Program-made: the position numbers and the translations under genes | Notes under the pieces: generated by a model | What the model saw: the letters and a program-made list of their open reading frames with translations, nothing else | The model's database searches: none | Told to the model about the DNA's origin: nothing | Assembly (NCBI GenBank): GCA_963814865.1 | Contig: CAWFEN010000016.1 | Coordinates: 62,001-126,000 of the forward strand | From: AP-15 sp963814865 | GTDB taxonomy: Bacteria > Pseudomonadota > Alphaproteobacteria > ATCC43930 > CGMCC-115725 | Direction: 5' to 3' | Length of the DNA stretch: 64,000 nucleotides | Part shown: positions 1-8,533 of the stretch, piece by piece | Layout: each line of letters begins with the position of its first letter | How positions within the stretch are numbered: the stretch's first letter is position 1

Positions 1-876
1 TTCCGGGCGGACAAATATTCAGCGGCCGGCGAAGACCAGATCGACCAGGCGCAGCTATTCCGCAAATCGCTGAAACTGCAGACGCTTGCAGACTATCGCG
101 TCGATCCCGCCGGCGGTGCCACCCTGATCGTTCCGGAGATCCTTACCGCCGTGCCGTTCAAGACGACGGCGGACAATCTGATTGCGCGCGCACCGCTGAC
201 CTTCCTCAAACAGCTGCAGACGGCAGTCGCGTCGTCGAACACACCGCCCTTGTCACCTTACGAACAGGTGCTGGCCGACCGTTTCGATGCGCTGTTCCGC
301 GATGCGGAGACGAACGCCTTCGATTTCAGCGCCGGCGCCCAGACCGCCCACGACCTGATCGTTGATCGGTATTTGACGCATACGGGGCCGACGAACTGGA
401 TTCATTTCACCAATATCGGCAACTGGGGCAAGAACGTCATCGAGCGGTCATCGATCACCGAGTTTATCCAATACGGTAACAGCATCAGCACCGCGGCCTA
501 TTACCATACCTTCAGCGACGGCGCGGGCCGGCCGCTCAATGGCCGCAATCCATTGGGCTATGTCATGACCTTCGCCAAGAACGAGCTGCCCGAGGCCGAG
601 CGCTTCTGGTCGCTGACCGCCTATACGCCGGACGCGATCGAGCTGGTCGCCAACCCGGTGAACAAATATGCGGTAGCGAGCTACACGCCAGAGCTGCGAT
701 ATTGGTCCGACGGTTCGCTTTCGGTCTATCTCGCACAGCAGCTCCCGCCGGACGTGCCGTTGGCCAACTGGCTCCCGGTGCCGCCCGGCGCCTTCGACAT
801 CATGCTCCGCGTCTACGGCCCGAAGGGCTCGGTCGCGAACAACAAATACGTCCCGCCAGCCATCCGGAAGCTCTAA
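1..876 (+). CDS. DUF1254/DUF1214 domain protein, 5'-truncated by window edge
   Basis: The reading frame is open from base 1, so only the C-terminal ~291 residues are visible and the true start lies outside the window. An internal GTG at 151 is not a credible start because the conserved sequence continues upstream of it. The C-terminal part, with GYVMTF, AERFWSLTAY and a final NKYVPPAIRKL-like segment, matches the DUF1214 half of the DUF1254/DUF1214 family: secreted or periplasmic proteins of unknown biochemical role, often in catabolic or stress neighbourhoods. Family assignment is from recognised motifs; the function is not known. Confidence 0.75.
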   Translation, partial: FRADKYSAAGEDQIDQAQLFRKSLKLQTLADYRVDPAGGATLIVPEILTAVPFKTTADNLIARAPLTFLKQLQTAVASSNTPPLSPYEQVLADRFDALFRDAETNAFDFSAGAQTAHDLIVDRYLTHTGPTNWIHFTNIGNWGKNVIERSSITEFIQYGNSISTAAYYHTFSDGAGRPLNGRNPLGYVMTFAKNELPEAERFWSLTAYTPDAIELVANPVNKYAVASYTPELRYWSDGSLSVYLAQQLPPDVPLANWLPVPPGAFDIMLRVYGPKGSVANNKYVPPAIRKL

Positions 877-1039
877 CAGATATCGTCATCGAGGTTTCTC
901 CGGGTCAGCCCGCTGTCATCATGGCGCCGGCGAAAGGCCGGTATCCAGGGCGGAAACGGGTCCCGGCCTCCACCGCGACGATGGTGTGTGACGCAGCCGT
1001 GCCGCGTCATGGTTGACCCGCGGCGCTCGAGATGGGAGG

Positions 1040-1210
1040 GTCATTGCCGACGGTTCCCCTCGGGGATTGAAAGGGAACGCGGTAAGGGTGCGAGCCCGAT
1101 GCCGCGGCTGCCCCCGCAACTGTAGGCGGAGAGCCGAGCGCCATTGAGCCACTGGGCAACCGGGAAGGCGGCGCAAGGCGGTGACCCGCGAGCCAGGAGA
1201 CCTGCCGTCG
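1040..1210 (+). promoter_or_regulatory. Cobalamin (AdoCbl) riboswitch
   Basis: All hallmark blocks occur in order: AAGGGAACGCGGT near 1070, GCGGCTGCCCCCGCAACTGT near 1101, GCCACTGGGCAACCGGGAAG near 1148, and the B12-box side GCGAGCCAGGAGACCTGCC ending near 1208. Such elements repress B12 uptake and synthesis genes when adenosylcobalamin binds. It points directly at the BtuB-like receptor remnant about 65 bases downstream, the normal arrangement for a B12 transporter. The switch looks intact although its target gene is broken. Confidence 0.95.
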
Positions 1211-1272
1211 ACGTGGTCACGCGCGGGCACATTGGGCGGGGTGCACCAATGGAGATCGCACCGGCTCGCTGA

Positions 1273-2753
1273 GAGACGGGATCGGGACCGCCGATCCTGA
1301 ACGGGACCATCGAGCAGGGCGCGTTCGGCACCTTCAACCAGTTCGCCAATGCCAGCGGTTCGACCGATCAGTTCAACTATTATTTCGATATCGCCCATTT
1401 CAGTTCGGACGACACGCCGGTGACGCCGCCGGGGCTGGTGCTTACCGGCCGCCCGGTAAACACTGATTCCTATGACAACGTGACCTTGTCGACGCGGCTC
1501 GGCGTCAATCTTACCGACAATTTCGAGGTCGGTCTGGTGGCGCGCTACGTCGACGCGTTCTATGATTTTACCGAGGACGATTTCCTCGGGCCCGAGGCGT
1601 TGCCGATCGACGGCCTGTCGCAGGATTTGTACACCCGCGCCACCGCGCATTTGTCATTGTTCGACGGGCGCTTCGACGAGACGTTGGGCCTCGCCTACAC
1701 CGGCTACCATAACCGCTATGATGACCCGAACCCCGCGACCGTAGCCGGGGGAAACGACCCGAGCGATTATGATGGCGGCCGCACCAAGCTCGACTGGCAG
1801 GGCAACATCATCCTGATGCCGGGGCAGACCCTGACGCTCGGCGCCGAGCACGAATATTACTGGCTCTCCGACACGCGCCGGCCGCGGCGCATGACACTAA
1901 CGATGCCGGTTACATTCAGCTTCAGTCGAGCTGGAGCGACCGCCTTTTCGATACGGTCAGCCTGCGCTACGACGACAACGGACAGTTCGGCGGCAAGGCG
2001 ACCTATCGCTTCGCACCCGTCTATCTGATCCCGGAAACCGGCACCAAGCTCAAGGCGACGGTCGGCATCGGGTACAATCCGCCCTCGCTCGACGAATTGT
2101 ACGACAACTATCCGCAATTCGATTTCTTTGCCAACCCGAACCTCAAGCCGGAGACCAGCATCGGCTATGACGCCGGGTTCGAGCAGGCCCTGCTGAACCG
2201 GCGGGCCGGGTTCGGCGCCACCTGGTTTCACAACAACATCGACAATCTGATCACGATCAACGACACCGGGACCTCATATCAGAATATCGGCAAAGCGACA
2301 ACCTACGGCATCGAAAGCTTTATCGCAATCCAGCCTTGGCAATCGCTGAAATTGCGCGGCGATTACAGCTTTACGATTGCCGAAGACGACATCCTGCACC
2401 AGGAATTGCTGCGCCGGCCAAAGAACAAGGCAACCCTCGATGCGACCTGGCTGGTGAGCGCCGCTGCGTCATTGACGGCAACCCTGCTCTATGTTGGTCC
2501 GTGGATCGACACCAGCCGCGATGCCACCGAGTTCGGGCATCCGGCCAACGGCTATATGACGATAAACCTCGACGCGTCCTATGATCTCGGCCACGGCATA
2601 ACGGCGTTCGCCCGGATCGACAATCTGCTCAATCGTCATTATCAAGACCCGATCGGTTTCGATCACCCGGGGCTCGGCGTCTATGCCGGGTTGCGCGTCG
2701 CTTTCGCACCGCCCGGATTTCCCGGTCGAATCGGAGGGGCGCACCAGCAATGA
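1273..2753 (+). pseudogene. btuB: TonB-dependent receptor (BtuB-like), lacks plug and frameshifted
   Basis: Beta-barrel remnant of an outer-membrane cobalamin receptor. The first recognisable residues (GTIEQGAFGTFNQ, near 1300) correspond to the start of the barrel, so the signal peptide, TonB box and plug domain are missing; an in-frame stop at 1270 precedes them. A frameshift lies near 1880-1893: upstream barrel sequence runs in the frame of base 1420 and the homologous continuation (DTNDAGYIQLQSSW) in the frame of base 2097. The C-terminal barrel is recognisable (NPNLKPETSIGYDAGF, later YAGLRVAF) but reads 13 residues past the expected terminal Phe. The riboswitch upstream supports a B12 receptor origin. 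The frameshift alone could be an assembly error; the missing plug cannot be explained that way. Confidence 0.85.
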
Positions 2754-2965
2754 ACCCGCCAGTAGAGCCGCAGCGAGTCACCGATCCCGACGGCCATCTC
2801 GTCGAGCTGTTTCCGCTGCCGACGGACATGGCCAGCCTGGAGCGGCTCCTTCGCGATCTGTTCGAGACGTATTGGCGCGCCATCACCTTCGGGCCGATCA
2901 TCCAGGGGGCGGCGTGGGAGATGCGGGCGGCGCAGGCCCCGACCTATGTCGGGAATCCACCCTAG
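2750..2965 (+). CDS. Small conserved protein coupled to btuB remnant, possibly C-terminally truncated
   Basis: 71 residues. Its ATG overlaps the receptor stop codon (ATGA), indicating translational coupling in the ancestral operon. The middle contains ETYWRAITFGPIIQGAAWEM, which looks like a conserved domain core; I associate similar sequences with longer proteins of unknown function, so the abrupt end after NPP may be a truncation (inference). The N-terminal DPDGHLVELF resembles the end of a glyoxalase-fold domain but nothing else supports that. The stop overlaps the convergent lactonase gene stop (shared CTAG). Function unknown. Confidence 0.55.
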   Translation: MNPPVEPQRVTDPDGHLVELFPLPTDMASLERLLRDLFETYWRAITFGPIIQGAAWEMRAAQAPTYVGNPP

Positions 2966-4020
2966 CCGCCGAGACGCGCCGCCAGCACCGCCATCGGCCG
3001 CCGGCCCACGGCATAGCTCGCCGAGGGTGTCAGGGCGCCCGTCTCGCCGTTGATGCGGTACGCCGCCAGACGGCCCGACGCCGAGCCGGCGGCGAAGACG
3101 AAGCGGCCGGCGGGGTCCAGACCGAAGGCACTCGGGACCGCTTCGGTCGGCACCTGTCCGGTCGCCGACAAATGCCCGGTGGCGGCATCGACGGCAAAAC
3201 CTGCGATGCTGTTGTGGCCGCGGTTGGCGACATAGAGGAATCGCCCCGAAGGGGTCAGGTGGATCTGCGAGCAGGTGTTTCGCGCGGTGTAGCCGTCGGG
3301 CAGGCTCGTGATCGTCTGCATCGCGGCAAGGGTGCCTGCCGCCGGGTCCAGCCGATAGGCGGTGACGCTGCAGCCCTGCTCGTTGGAAAAATAGACGACG
3401 TCCCGGGTGGGATGAAAGCAGTAGTGGCGGGGGCCAAGGCGTTCCACCGGCTCGACCCGGAGCGGCGAATTGGCGGTCAAGCGGCCGGTCTGCGCGTCGA
3501 AGCCGAGCTGGAAAATCACATTCGCGCCGGGATTCTCCCGCTGCGGTTCCAGGACGTTGTCATTGAGGCGGGCGATGTGCGGCACGAAGGCGAACCGGTT
3601 GGAGGGGTCGGTCTGGATGGCGTGGGCGCCGATGGCCGTCGCCAGCCGGTCGAGCGGCGGGGCGCCTACCGCACCGTCCTCGCCGAGGGGATGGACCGCC
3701 GCATATCCGCCTTGGTAATAGGCGGACAGCAGATATTTGCCGGTGCGGTCGGCGGCGAGGAAGGTGGGCGCGTGTTCCGGCGAGACCGTCCCCTGCGGCG
3801 TCAGCCCGCCGGTGGCAGGATCGATCCGGAAACTCGAAATCGCCGGCCGGGTGCGATGCCCGGCATACAGCACGTCGCGGCGCGGGCTGATCGCCAGCAC
3901 CGACGGCCCTCCCGCAGCCGGCACCTCGGCTTGCGGGCTAAGCCGGCCGGTATCGGCATCCATGGTGAAAACCGCGATCTTGTCCTCGTCCTGCAGGCAA
4001 ACGTACAGAGAATACGGCAT
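2962..4020 (-). CDS. Lactonase family beta-propeller protein
   Basis: About 352 residues, starting MPYSLYVCLQDEDKIAVF and preceded by a strong GGGAGG at the right distance, so this ATG is preferred to the long upstream open frame. The repeated pattern of sugar-lactonase type blades (TGRLSPQ, GPSVLAISPRRDVLYAG, SGRFLYVANRGHNSIAGFAVD) places it in the 6-phosphogluconolactonase-like seven-bladed propeller family (PF10282). Members hydrolyse lactones or have unassigned roles. It is transcribed behind an LLM flavin oxidoreductase, so it may act on a lactone made by an oxygenase of this cluster (inference). Confidence 0.85.
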   Translation of the reverse strand: MPYSLYVCLQDEDKIAVFTMDADTGRLSPQAEVPAAGGPSVLAISPRRDVLYAGHRTRPAISSFRIDPATGGLTPQGTVSPEHAPTFLAADRTGKYLLSAYYQGGYAAVHPLGEDGAVGAPPLDRLATAIGAHAIQTDPSNRFAFVPHIARLNDNVLEPQRENPGANVIFQLGFDAQTGRLTANSPLRVEPVERLGPRHYCFHPTRDVVYFSNEQGCSVTAYRLDPAAGTLAAMQTITSLPDGYTARNTCSQIHLTPSGRFLYVANRGHNSIAGFAVDAATGHLSATGQVPTEAVPSAFGLDPAGRFVFAAGSASGRLAAYRINGETGALTPSASYAVGRRPMAVLAARLGG

Positions 4021-4045
4021 CGTAATCCTCCCTGGAATTCCCGTC

Positions 4046-5224
4046 CTATTTCGCGGCTGCCTGGTTCTGTTTCGCCTGCTCGGCCGCGAAGTGCCGCTCG
4101 ACGGCGCTGGCAGCAGCGGCCTTGCGTTTGGCGCTGAAGGCGTCGCGATTGGTGCGCATCCAGTCCATCGACTGCGCGCGCCAAAGGCTGCGCTCCTCGA
4201 AGCGCGGCAATACGTAGCGCGCGAACAATTCGTAGGAGCGCTTGGTCGCTTCCCAATCGGCCCAGTCATGCGCCAGCATCAAAATGCAGCCGAAGCCGCC
4301 GGTCTTGGCCCAGTAATTCTCCAGCACGCGCAATGCGTCGTCGGGGGTGCCGATGGCGCCGCGCCCGCCCTCGTTGATCGCCTCGATGCTCGGCATGCCG
4401 ATTGCGGCGCCACCCTCGGGATTTATCGAATACGAGTAGAGCTGCCATTTCTCGAAACCGGCGCGCACGTTCTCGATCGCCCTCTCGCGCGTCTCGGCGA
4501 TATGGAACGGCGCCATGACGCGATAGTTGGCGCGATCCATGACGCGGCCCTGCGCGGCCGCCTCGGCGCAGGCGAGCTCCCAATTGTAGTCGAGCGTGTC
4601 GTAGCCGTTGGGGCTGCCGGCCATCACGCACAGCATGCCGAGGTCGTAACGCCCGGCGAGCTTGCCGCCATAGGGCGTGACCGCGCTGGCGATCGCCAGA
4701 TGGGGCCGGGGCTTCGAATAGGGACGCAGATGCAGCCGGGCCTCGCGCATCGTATACCACTCGCTTTGTCGGGTGATGATCTCGCCGTCGAGCAGGCGAG
4801 CAATGATGTCGATGGCGTCGGCCATGCGGTCGCGCTGGGTCTCGGGATCGATGCCGAGCATCATCGCATCCGACGGCAACAGGCCCGGGCCGAAGCCGAA
4901 CATCGCGCGGCCGCGCGTCTGGTAGTCGAGCTGAACGATGCGGTCGGCCACCATCAACGGGTGGTGGTAGGGCAGCGAGATCACCCCGGTGCCGAGCCGG
5001 ATGTGCCGGGTGCGCTCGGCGGCGGTGGCGATGAACAATTCCGGCTGGCCGTAGATCTCGTAGCCGCCGGAATGATGCTCGCCGATCCATGCCTCGGCGT
5101 AATTGTGCGCGTCGAGCCACTGCATCAGCTCGAAGTCGCGCTCCATGCACAGCAGCGGGTCTTCGTCGTTGGGATGAAACGGCGGCAAGAACACGCCAGC
5201 CCGTAACGTGCGGAATTCACCCAT
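4046..5224 (-). CDS. LLM class flavin-dependent oxidoreductase, limonene monooxygenase-like
   Basis: 392 residues with the luciferase-like TIM-barrel signature: GVFLPPFHP at the N-terminus, EAWIGEHHSGGYE, RLGTGVISLPYHHPL, MFGFGPGLLPSDAMMLGI. Length and the EHHSGGYE and YHHPLMVADR blocks resemble the limonene 1,2-monooxygenase/alkanal monooxygenase subgroup, which uses FMN supplied by a partner reductase. The C-terminal tail is Ala/Lys/Gln-rich and probably unstructured. It precedes the lactonase gene by 25 bases on the same strand. Substrate is not deducible; terpenoid or cyclic ketone chemistry is a family-level guess. Confidence 0.85.
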   Translation of the reverse strand: MGEFRTLRAGVFLPPFHPNDEDPLLCMERDFELMQWLDAHNYAEAWIGEHHSGGYEIYGQPELFIATAAERTRHIRLGTGVISLPYHHPLMVADRIVQLDYQTRGRAMFGFGPGLLPSDAMMLGIDPETQRDRMADAIDIIARLLDGEIITRQSEWYTMREARLHLRPYSKPRPHLAIASAVTPYGGKLAGRYDLGMLCVMAGSPNGYDTLDYNWELACAEAAAQGRVMDRANYRVMAPFHIAETRERAIENVRAGFEKWQLYSYSINPEGGAAIGMPSIEAINEGGRGAIGTPDDALRVLENYWAKTGGFGCILMLAHDWADWEATKRSYELFARYVLPRFEERSLWRAQSMDWMRTNRDAFSAKRKAAAASAVERHFAAEQAKQNQAAAK

Positions 5225-5276
5225 CGTGCCACTCCTCCGCCGACCGCAGCGTTGCTAGAGATTGGTGAACATCAGG

Positions 5277-6128
5277 TCAGGTCACGACCTGCGGGATCAA
5301 TTTCGCCCAGCGGTCGAGGATGGGCAGGATCTCGTCGGCCTTGGCCGGCGGCAGGCGAACGGTCATGCGGGCGATGCCGAGATCGTGGTTGCGCTTCAGC
5401 CGATCGATATCTTCCGGCGCGCCGCCCAAAGTCACCGAAAGGGATTGCGGGTCGCGGCCGGCCTCTTCGGCCATCTGGCGCAGGCGCGGCATGAACTCCT
5501 CCGGGCTGCCGGAACCGGCGCTCGGCGCCTGCGGGATCAGCCCGTCGCCGTAGCGGATCGCGCGCCGTGCCGCAAGCCTGAAGGCACCGCCGACGATGAT
5601 CGGCGGGTGCGGTTTCTGCACCGGCTTGGGCCAGGTCATCATCGGCGGAAAGTCGACGATCCGGCCGTGATATTCCGGCTTGTCCCTGGTCCAGATCTCC
5701 TTCATCGCCTCGATCTGCTCGCGCATCTTCAAGGTGCGGGTTTCGTAGACGGTGCCGTGGTCTTCCATCTCCTCGGCATTCCAGCCGCAGCCGATGCCGA
5801 ACAGGAAGCGGCCCTTCGACACCTGGTCGAGCGAGGCGACGAGTTTTGCGCTCTGGATCGTGTCGCGCTGGATCACCAGGCAGACGCCGGTGGCGAGCTT
5901 GAGCCGCGTGGTGACCGCGGCCGCGGCGCTCAAGGTAACGAACGGGTCCATGACGTCGTAATACTGCTTCGTCAGTTCGCCGCCCGGCACGTTGAAGCGG
6001 CGGGTGACGGGGATATGAGAATGCTCGGCCACCCACAGCGAGTCGAAACCGCGCTGTTCCAGCGCCACCGCCAGCTCGGTCGGGGCGATCGAATAGTCCG
6101 TGAAGAAGATTGCAGCGCCGATTTCCAT
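5277..6128 (-). CDS. LLM class oxidoreductase, F420-dependent type
   Basis: About 283 residues starting MEIGAAIFFTDYS at 6128, with GGGGG 9-13 bases upstream; the 12 residues before it in the open frame look like leader. SLWVAEHSHIP, LATGVCLVIQRDT, KGRFLFGIGCGWNAEEM and PPIIVGGAF are the blocks of the TIGR03619-like F420-dependent LLM subfamily. Such proteins can use F420 or FMN, and the cofactor cannot be read from sequence. It lies 52 bases upstream of the limonene-monooxygenase-like gene on the same strand and probably shares its transcript. Confidence 0.87.
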   Translation of the reverse strand: MEIGAAIFFTDYSIAPTELAVALEQRGFDSLWVAEHSHIPVTRRFNVPGGELTKQYYDVMDPFVTLSAAAAVTTRLKLATGVCLVIQRDTIQSAKLVASLDQVSKGRFLFGIGCGWNAEEMEDHGTVYETRTLKMREQIEAMKEIWTRDKPEYHGRIVDFPPMMTWPKPVQKPHPPIIVGGAFRLAARRAIRYGDGLIPQAPSAGSGSPEEFMPRLRQMAEEAGRDPQSLSVTLGGAPEDIDRLKRNHDLGIARMTVRLPPAKADEILPILDRWAKLIPQVVT

Positions 6129-6279
6129 TTGTGGTTCCCCCGTGGATGCTGCGTTTCGCCTCAAAAACTCACCGCGGAGACCGCGTCATTTCCGCTGCCG
6201 AGCGCATGAGGGATCGGCTTTGGCGCAGATTGCCGGAACCGGGGCATCCGGCGCAACCCGCCCGGCAGCCCCTCCGCAA

Positions 6280-7332
6280 CTATCGAGGCGATAATGGCCC
6301 CGGCCCGCCATCGCGGATGGGCGCGGCAGCACTCTCGCCGATAGCCGGCGGGGCGAGCTGCGTGACCGCGTCGGCGAGCAATCGGTACTTGATCTGGGTG
6401 ACGCTGATGTCGCGGAAGTAATTGACGAGATCGCCCCACGGATCGTTCAGCCGGCCGATCCCGGAGATGAAGGCGACGACGCCGCCGATCTCGAGCCGGC
6501 TGGTGTAGATCCACCAGCCGCCGACCAGCAGCGCCGAAATGATCTGCAGATGATTGCAGACGTTCATCAAGAAATTCATCGAAAACTTGAGCTTAAAAAT
6601 TCCCATGTCGAGCGCAAAGGCCTGCTCGATCCGCTGATCGTCGGTGACGCCGTCGCCGTTTGTGCGAAGACCCTGGCCGATCATGCCGATGCCGAGCTGG
6701 CGCAGCACCTGGATGCGGACCCCGGTGCGCCGGTTTACCGCCGCTTGCAGCAGCGGCACAAACAGGAGCTGCGGGACGAAGAGCCCGAACGCGGCGAGCG
6801 CCATCCATGGGTCGATGTGGATCAGATAGGCCAGCACCGAGAGCATGATGCCGGCCTGCAGCAGCGGCTCGGAGACGCTCTCGCCGACAAACCCGCCGAT
6901 CGGCTCGACTTCGGCGACGATCATCGAAATCGCGATGCCCTGCGCTTCGGCCGCGGGCGAGACCGTCGGCGGGGCGTCAACGACGGTGTGAACCCGCCGC
7001 CGCAGGTCGCGCTTGGCCCGCTCGCCGACCCAGCCGCGATAGACGTTGAGGACGAGCTTGGTGCCGCCCTGGACGAGGACGACCCCGGCATAGACAGCGC
7101 AGAGGCCGATCACCCAGCTATACGGGCGATGCTTGACCAGATCGTTGACGATCCGGCGCTGCAATTCGAGCGGGACAACTTCGAGCAGAAACACGCCGAC
7201 CGTCAGCGCCAGCAGCAACAGCTGGTGCACCCCGCTCGTCGCCAGCACATAGCCGAAGACGCCGCACGGCAGCACTCCCGCCGGGGCGGTGTTGAATTCA
7301 TGGAGCCGGGTCGCGGCGCTCATCGCGACCAT
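6280..7332 (-). CDS. ABC exporter transmembrane domain without ATPase
   Basis: 350 residues. Hydrophobic segments near residues 35-55, 70-95, 150-200 and 265-290 and the overall pattern fit the six-helix ABC_membrane fold of type IV exporters (ELQRRIVNDLV, VPLLQAAVNRRTG, QAFALDMGIFKLKF). A normal half-transporter continues for another ~250 residues with Walker A, LSGGQ and Walker B; here the protein ends about 30 residues after the last helix and no ATPase remnant exists in the 150 bases downstream. Either a separate ATPase elsewhere partners with it or the gene lost its 3' half. GAGGAG upstream supports the 7332 start. Confidence 0.75.
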   Translation of the reverse strand: MVAMSAATRLHEFNTAPAGVLPCGVFGYVLATSGVHQLLLLALTVGVFLLEVVPLELQRRIVNDLVKHRPYSWVIGLCAVYAGVVLVQGGTKLVLNVYRGWVGERAKRDLRRRVHTVVDAPPTVSPAAEAQGIAISMIVAEVEPIGGFVGESVSEPLLQAGIMLSVLAYLIHIDPWMALAAFGLFVPQLLFVPLLQAAVNRRTGVRIQVLRQLGIGMIGQGLRTNGDGVTDDQRIEQAFALDMGIFKLKFSMNFLMNVCNHLQIISALLVGGWWIYTSRLEIGGVVAFISGIGRLNDPWGDLVNYFRDISVTQIKYRLLADAVTQLAPPAIGESAAAPIRDGGPGPLSPR

Positions 7333-7539
7333 TAGGCCACATCTCCTCGCGCCGGCGAACGATTCGGGTCAATGAGCGCGCGGACGGATCGATGCGTGGT
7401 TCCACCCGCCGATACTGCTTGGTCGTCCTGCGCGCGCTCGTCGCAACGGCGGATCAACCCCGGCTGCGGGGGGGGGGGCCTTGCGCGTCCCTTTCCTTCG
7501 GCTCACTTTGCGCGGCGACGTAAAATTGGGGACAACGCC

Positions 7540-8364
7540 ATGCGGGTCGGGATTCATTTGCCGCAGATCGGGCGCAAGGCCGGGCCGGAGGGTATTCGCC
7601 GCGCCGCGGTGCAGGCCGAGACACTGGGCTTTGCCGATGTGTGGACGAGCGAGCACATCATCACGCCCCAGGGCGCGCCCTATCCGCCCTCCCCGCTGTT
7701 CTACGACCCGGTGCTGAGCCTGACCTGGGCCGCCGCCTATACCAGCCGCGTCGGGCTCGGCACCAGCGTGCTGGTGTTGCCGATGCGGCATCCGCTGCCT
7801 TTGGCAAAGGAACTGGCGACCCTGCAAAACCTGTCGAATGGGCGGCTGATCCTGGGGGCTGGGGTCGGCTGGCTGGAAGCTGAATTTGCGGCACTCGGCG
7901 TGCCGTTCCACGAGCGCGGCCGGCGCATGGACGAGGGCATCGCGATGATGAAGGCGGTGTGGTCGGAGGACCCGGTCAGCTTCGAAGCGAAATACATCCC
8001 GGCCGTCATCGACAGGATGCGGATCATGCCGAAGCCGGAAAAGCCGATCCCGATCTGGATCGGCGGCAGCTCGGAGCCGGCGCTGAAGCGCGCCCTTCGC
8101 CTCGACGGCTGGCATGGCTCGCGGGTCTCGCCGGAGGCCGCGGCGCCGCTCGTCAAGCGGCTGCGGTCCGAGCGGCCGGAACCCGAATTCGCGATCTCGC
8201 TGCGCACCGCCTGGGATGGCAAGGACGAAGGCGCGCTTGCCGCCCGGGTCTCCGCCTTTGCCGAGGCTGGGATCGGCCATGTGCTGGTCGAGCCGGCCGA
8301 GCGCACGCTCGACGACTGGCTGGGCGCCGTCGAGCGCATCGCGCGGGCGGCAGAGAAAGTTTGA
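7540..8364 (+). CDS. LLM class F420-dependent oxidoreductase (TIGR03619-like)
   Basis: 274 residues from the ATG at 7540, which has GGGGA upstream; the longer open frame to 7372 passes through an 11-G tract and is not conserved. MRVGIHLPQIG, ADVWTSEHI, GTSVLVLPMRHPLPLAKELATL, LGAGVGWLEAEFAALG and IPIWIGGSS are typical of this luciferase-like subfamily. It is divergent from the ABC membrane gene and opens a + strand run of LLM, LLM, 2OG dioxygenase and GST genes. Substrate unknown. Confidence 0.9.
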   Translation: MRVGIHLPQIGRKAGPEGIRRAAVQAETLGFADVWTSEHIITPQGAPYPPSPLFYDPVLSLTWAAAYTSRVGLGTSVLVLPMRHPLPLAKELATLQNLSNGRLILGAGVGWLEAEFAALGVPFHERGRRMDEGIAMMKAVWSEDPVSFEAKYIPAVIDRMRIMPKPEKPIPIWIGGSSEPALKRALRLDGWHGSRVSPEAAAPLVKRLRSERPEPEFAISLRTAWDGKDEGALAARVSAFAEAGIGHVLVEPAERTLDDWLGAVERIARAAEKV

Positions 8365-8381
8365 TACGGCGGCGGACGGCG

Positions 8382-8503
8382 GTCATTCCGGGGCACGGGC
8401 GTTGCGCGCGAGCCCGGAACCTATGCACACAGGCTGTCGGGAACTATGGAGTGGCCGGTGTTCATGGGTTCCGGGCCTGCCCCGTCGGGGCATGCCGGAA
8501 TGA
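8382..8503. repeat. Long imperfect palindrome, REP-like intergenic element
   Basis: The left arm begins GTCATTCCGGGGCACGGGC and continues to GAGCCCGGAACCTATG. The right arm is its approximate reverse complement, running from TTCATGGGTTCCGGGCCTGC to GGCATGCCGGAATGAC. The outer 9 bases (GTCATTCCG/CGGAATGAC) pair perfectly. This architecture matches families of dispersed intergenic palindromes common in alphaproteobacterial genomes. It sits between two co-directional LLM genes, so in RNA it would fold into a hairpin that could stabilise or attenuate the transcript. Confidence 0.75.
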
Positions 8504-8533
8504 CGATTGCGCCGGAAGCTCGGAGTTAAGGGA

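Noticed and set aside
910..1016. Possible intergenic palindrome (CCGGCGAAAGGCCGG) and a short ORF at 702-1016
   Set aside because: The ORF is a shifted frame of the DUF1214 gene, and the palindrome is too degenerate to assign to a repeat family.
7468..7478. Run of 11 G, possible phase-variation tract
   Set aside because: It lies before the chosen LLM start at 7540, not inside a credible reading frame, so slippage would not switch a gene; it may be an assembly-sensitive site.
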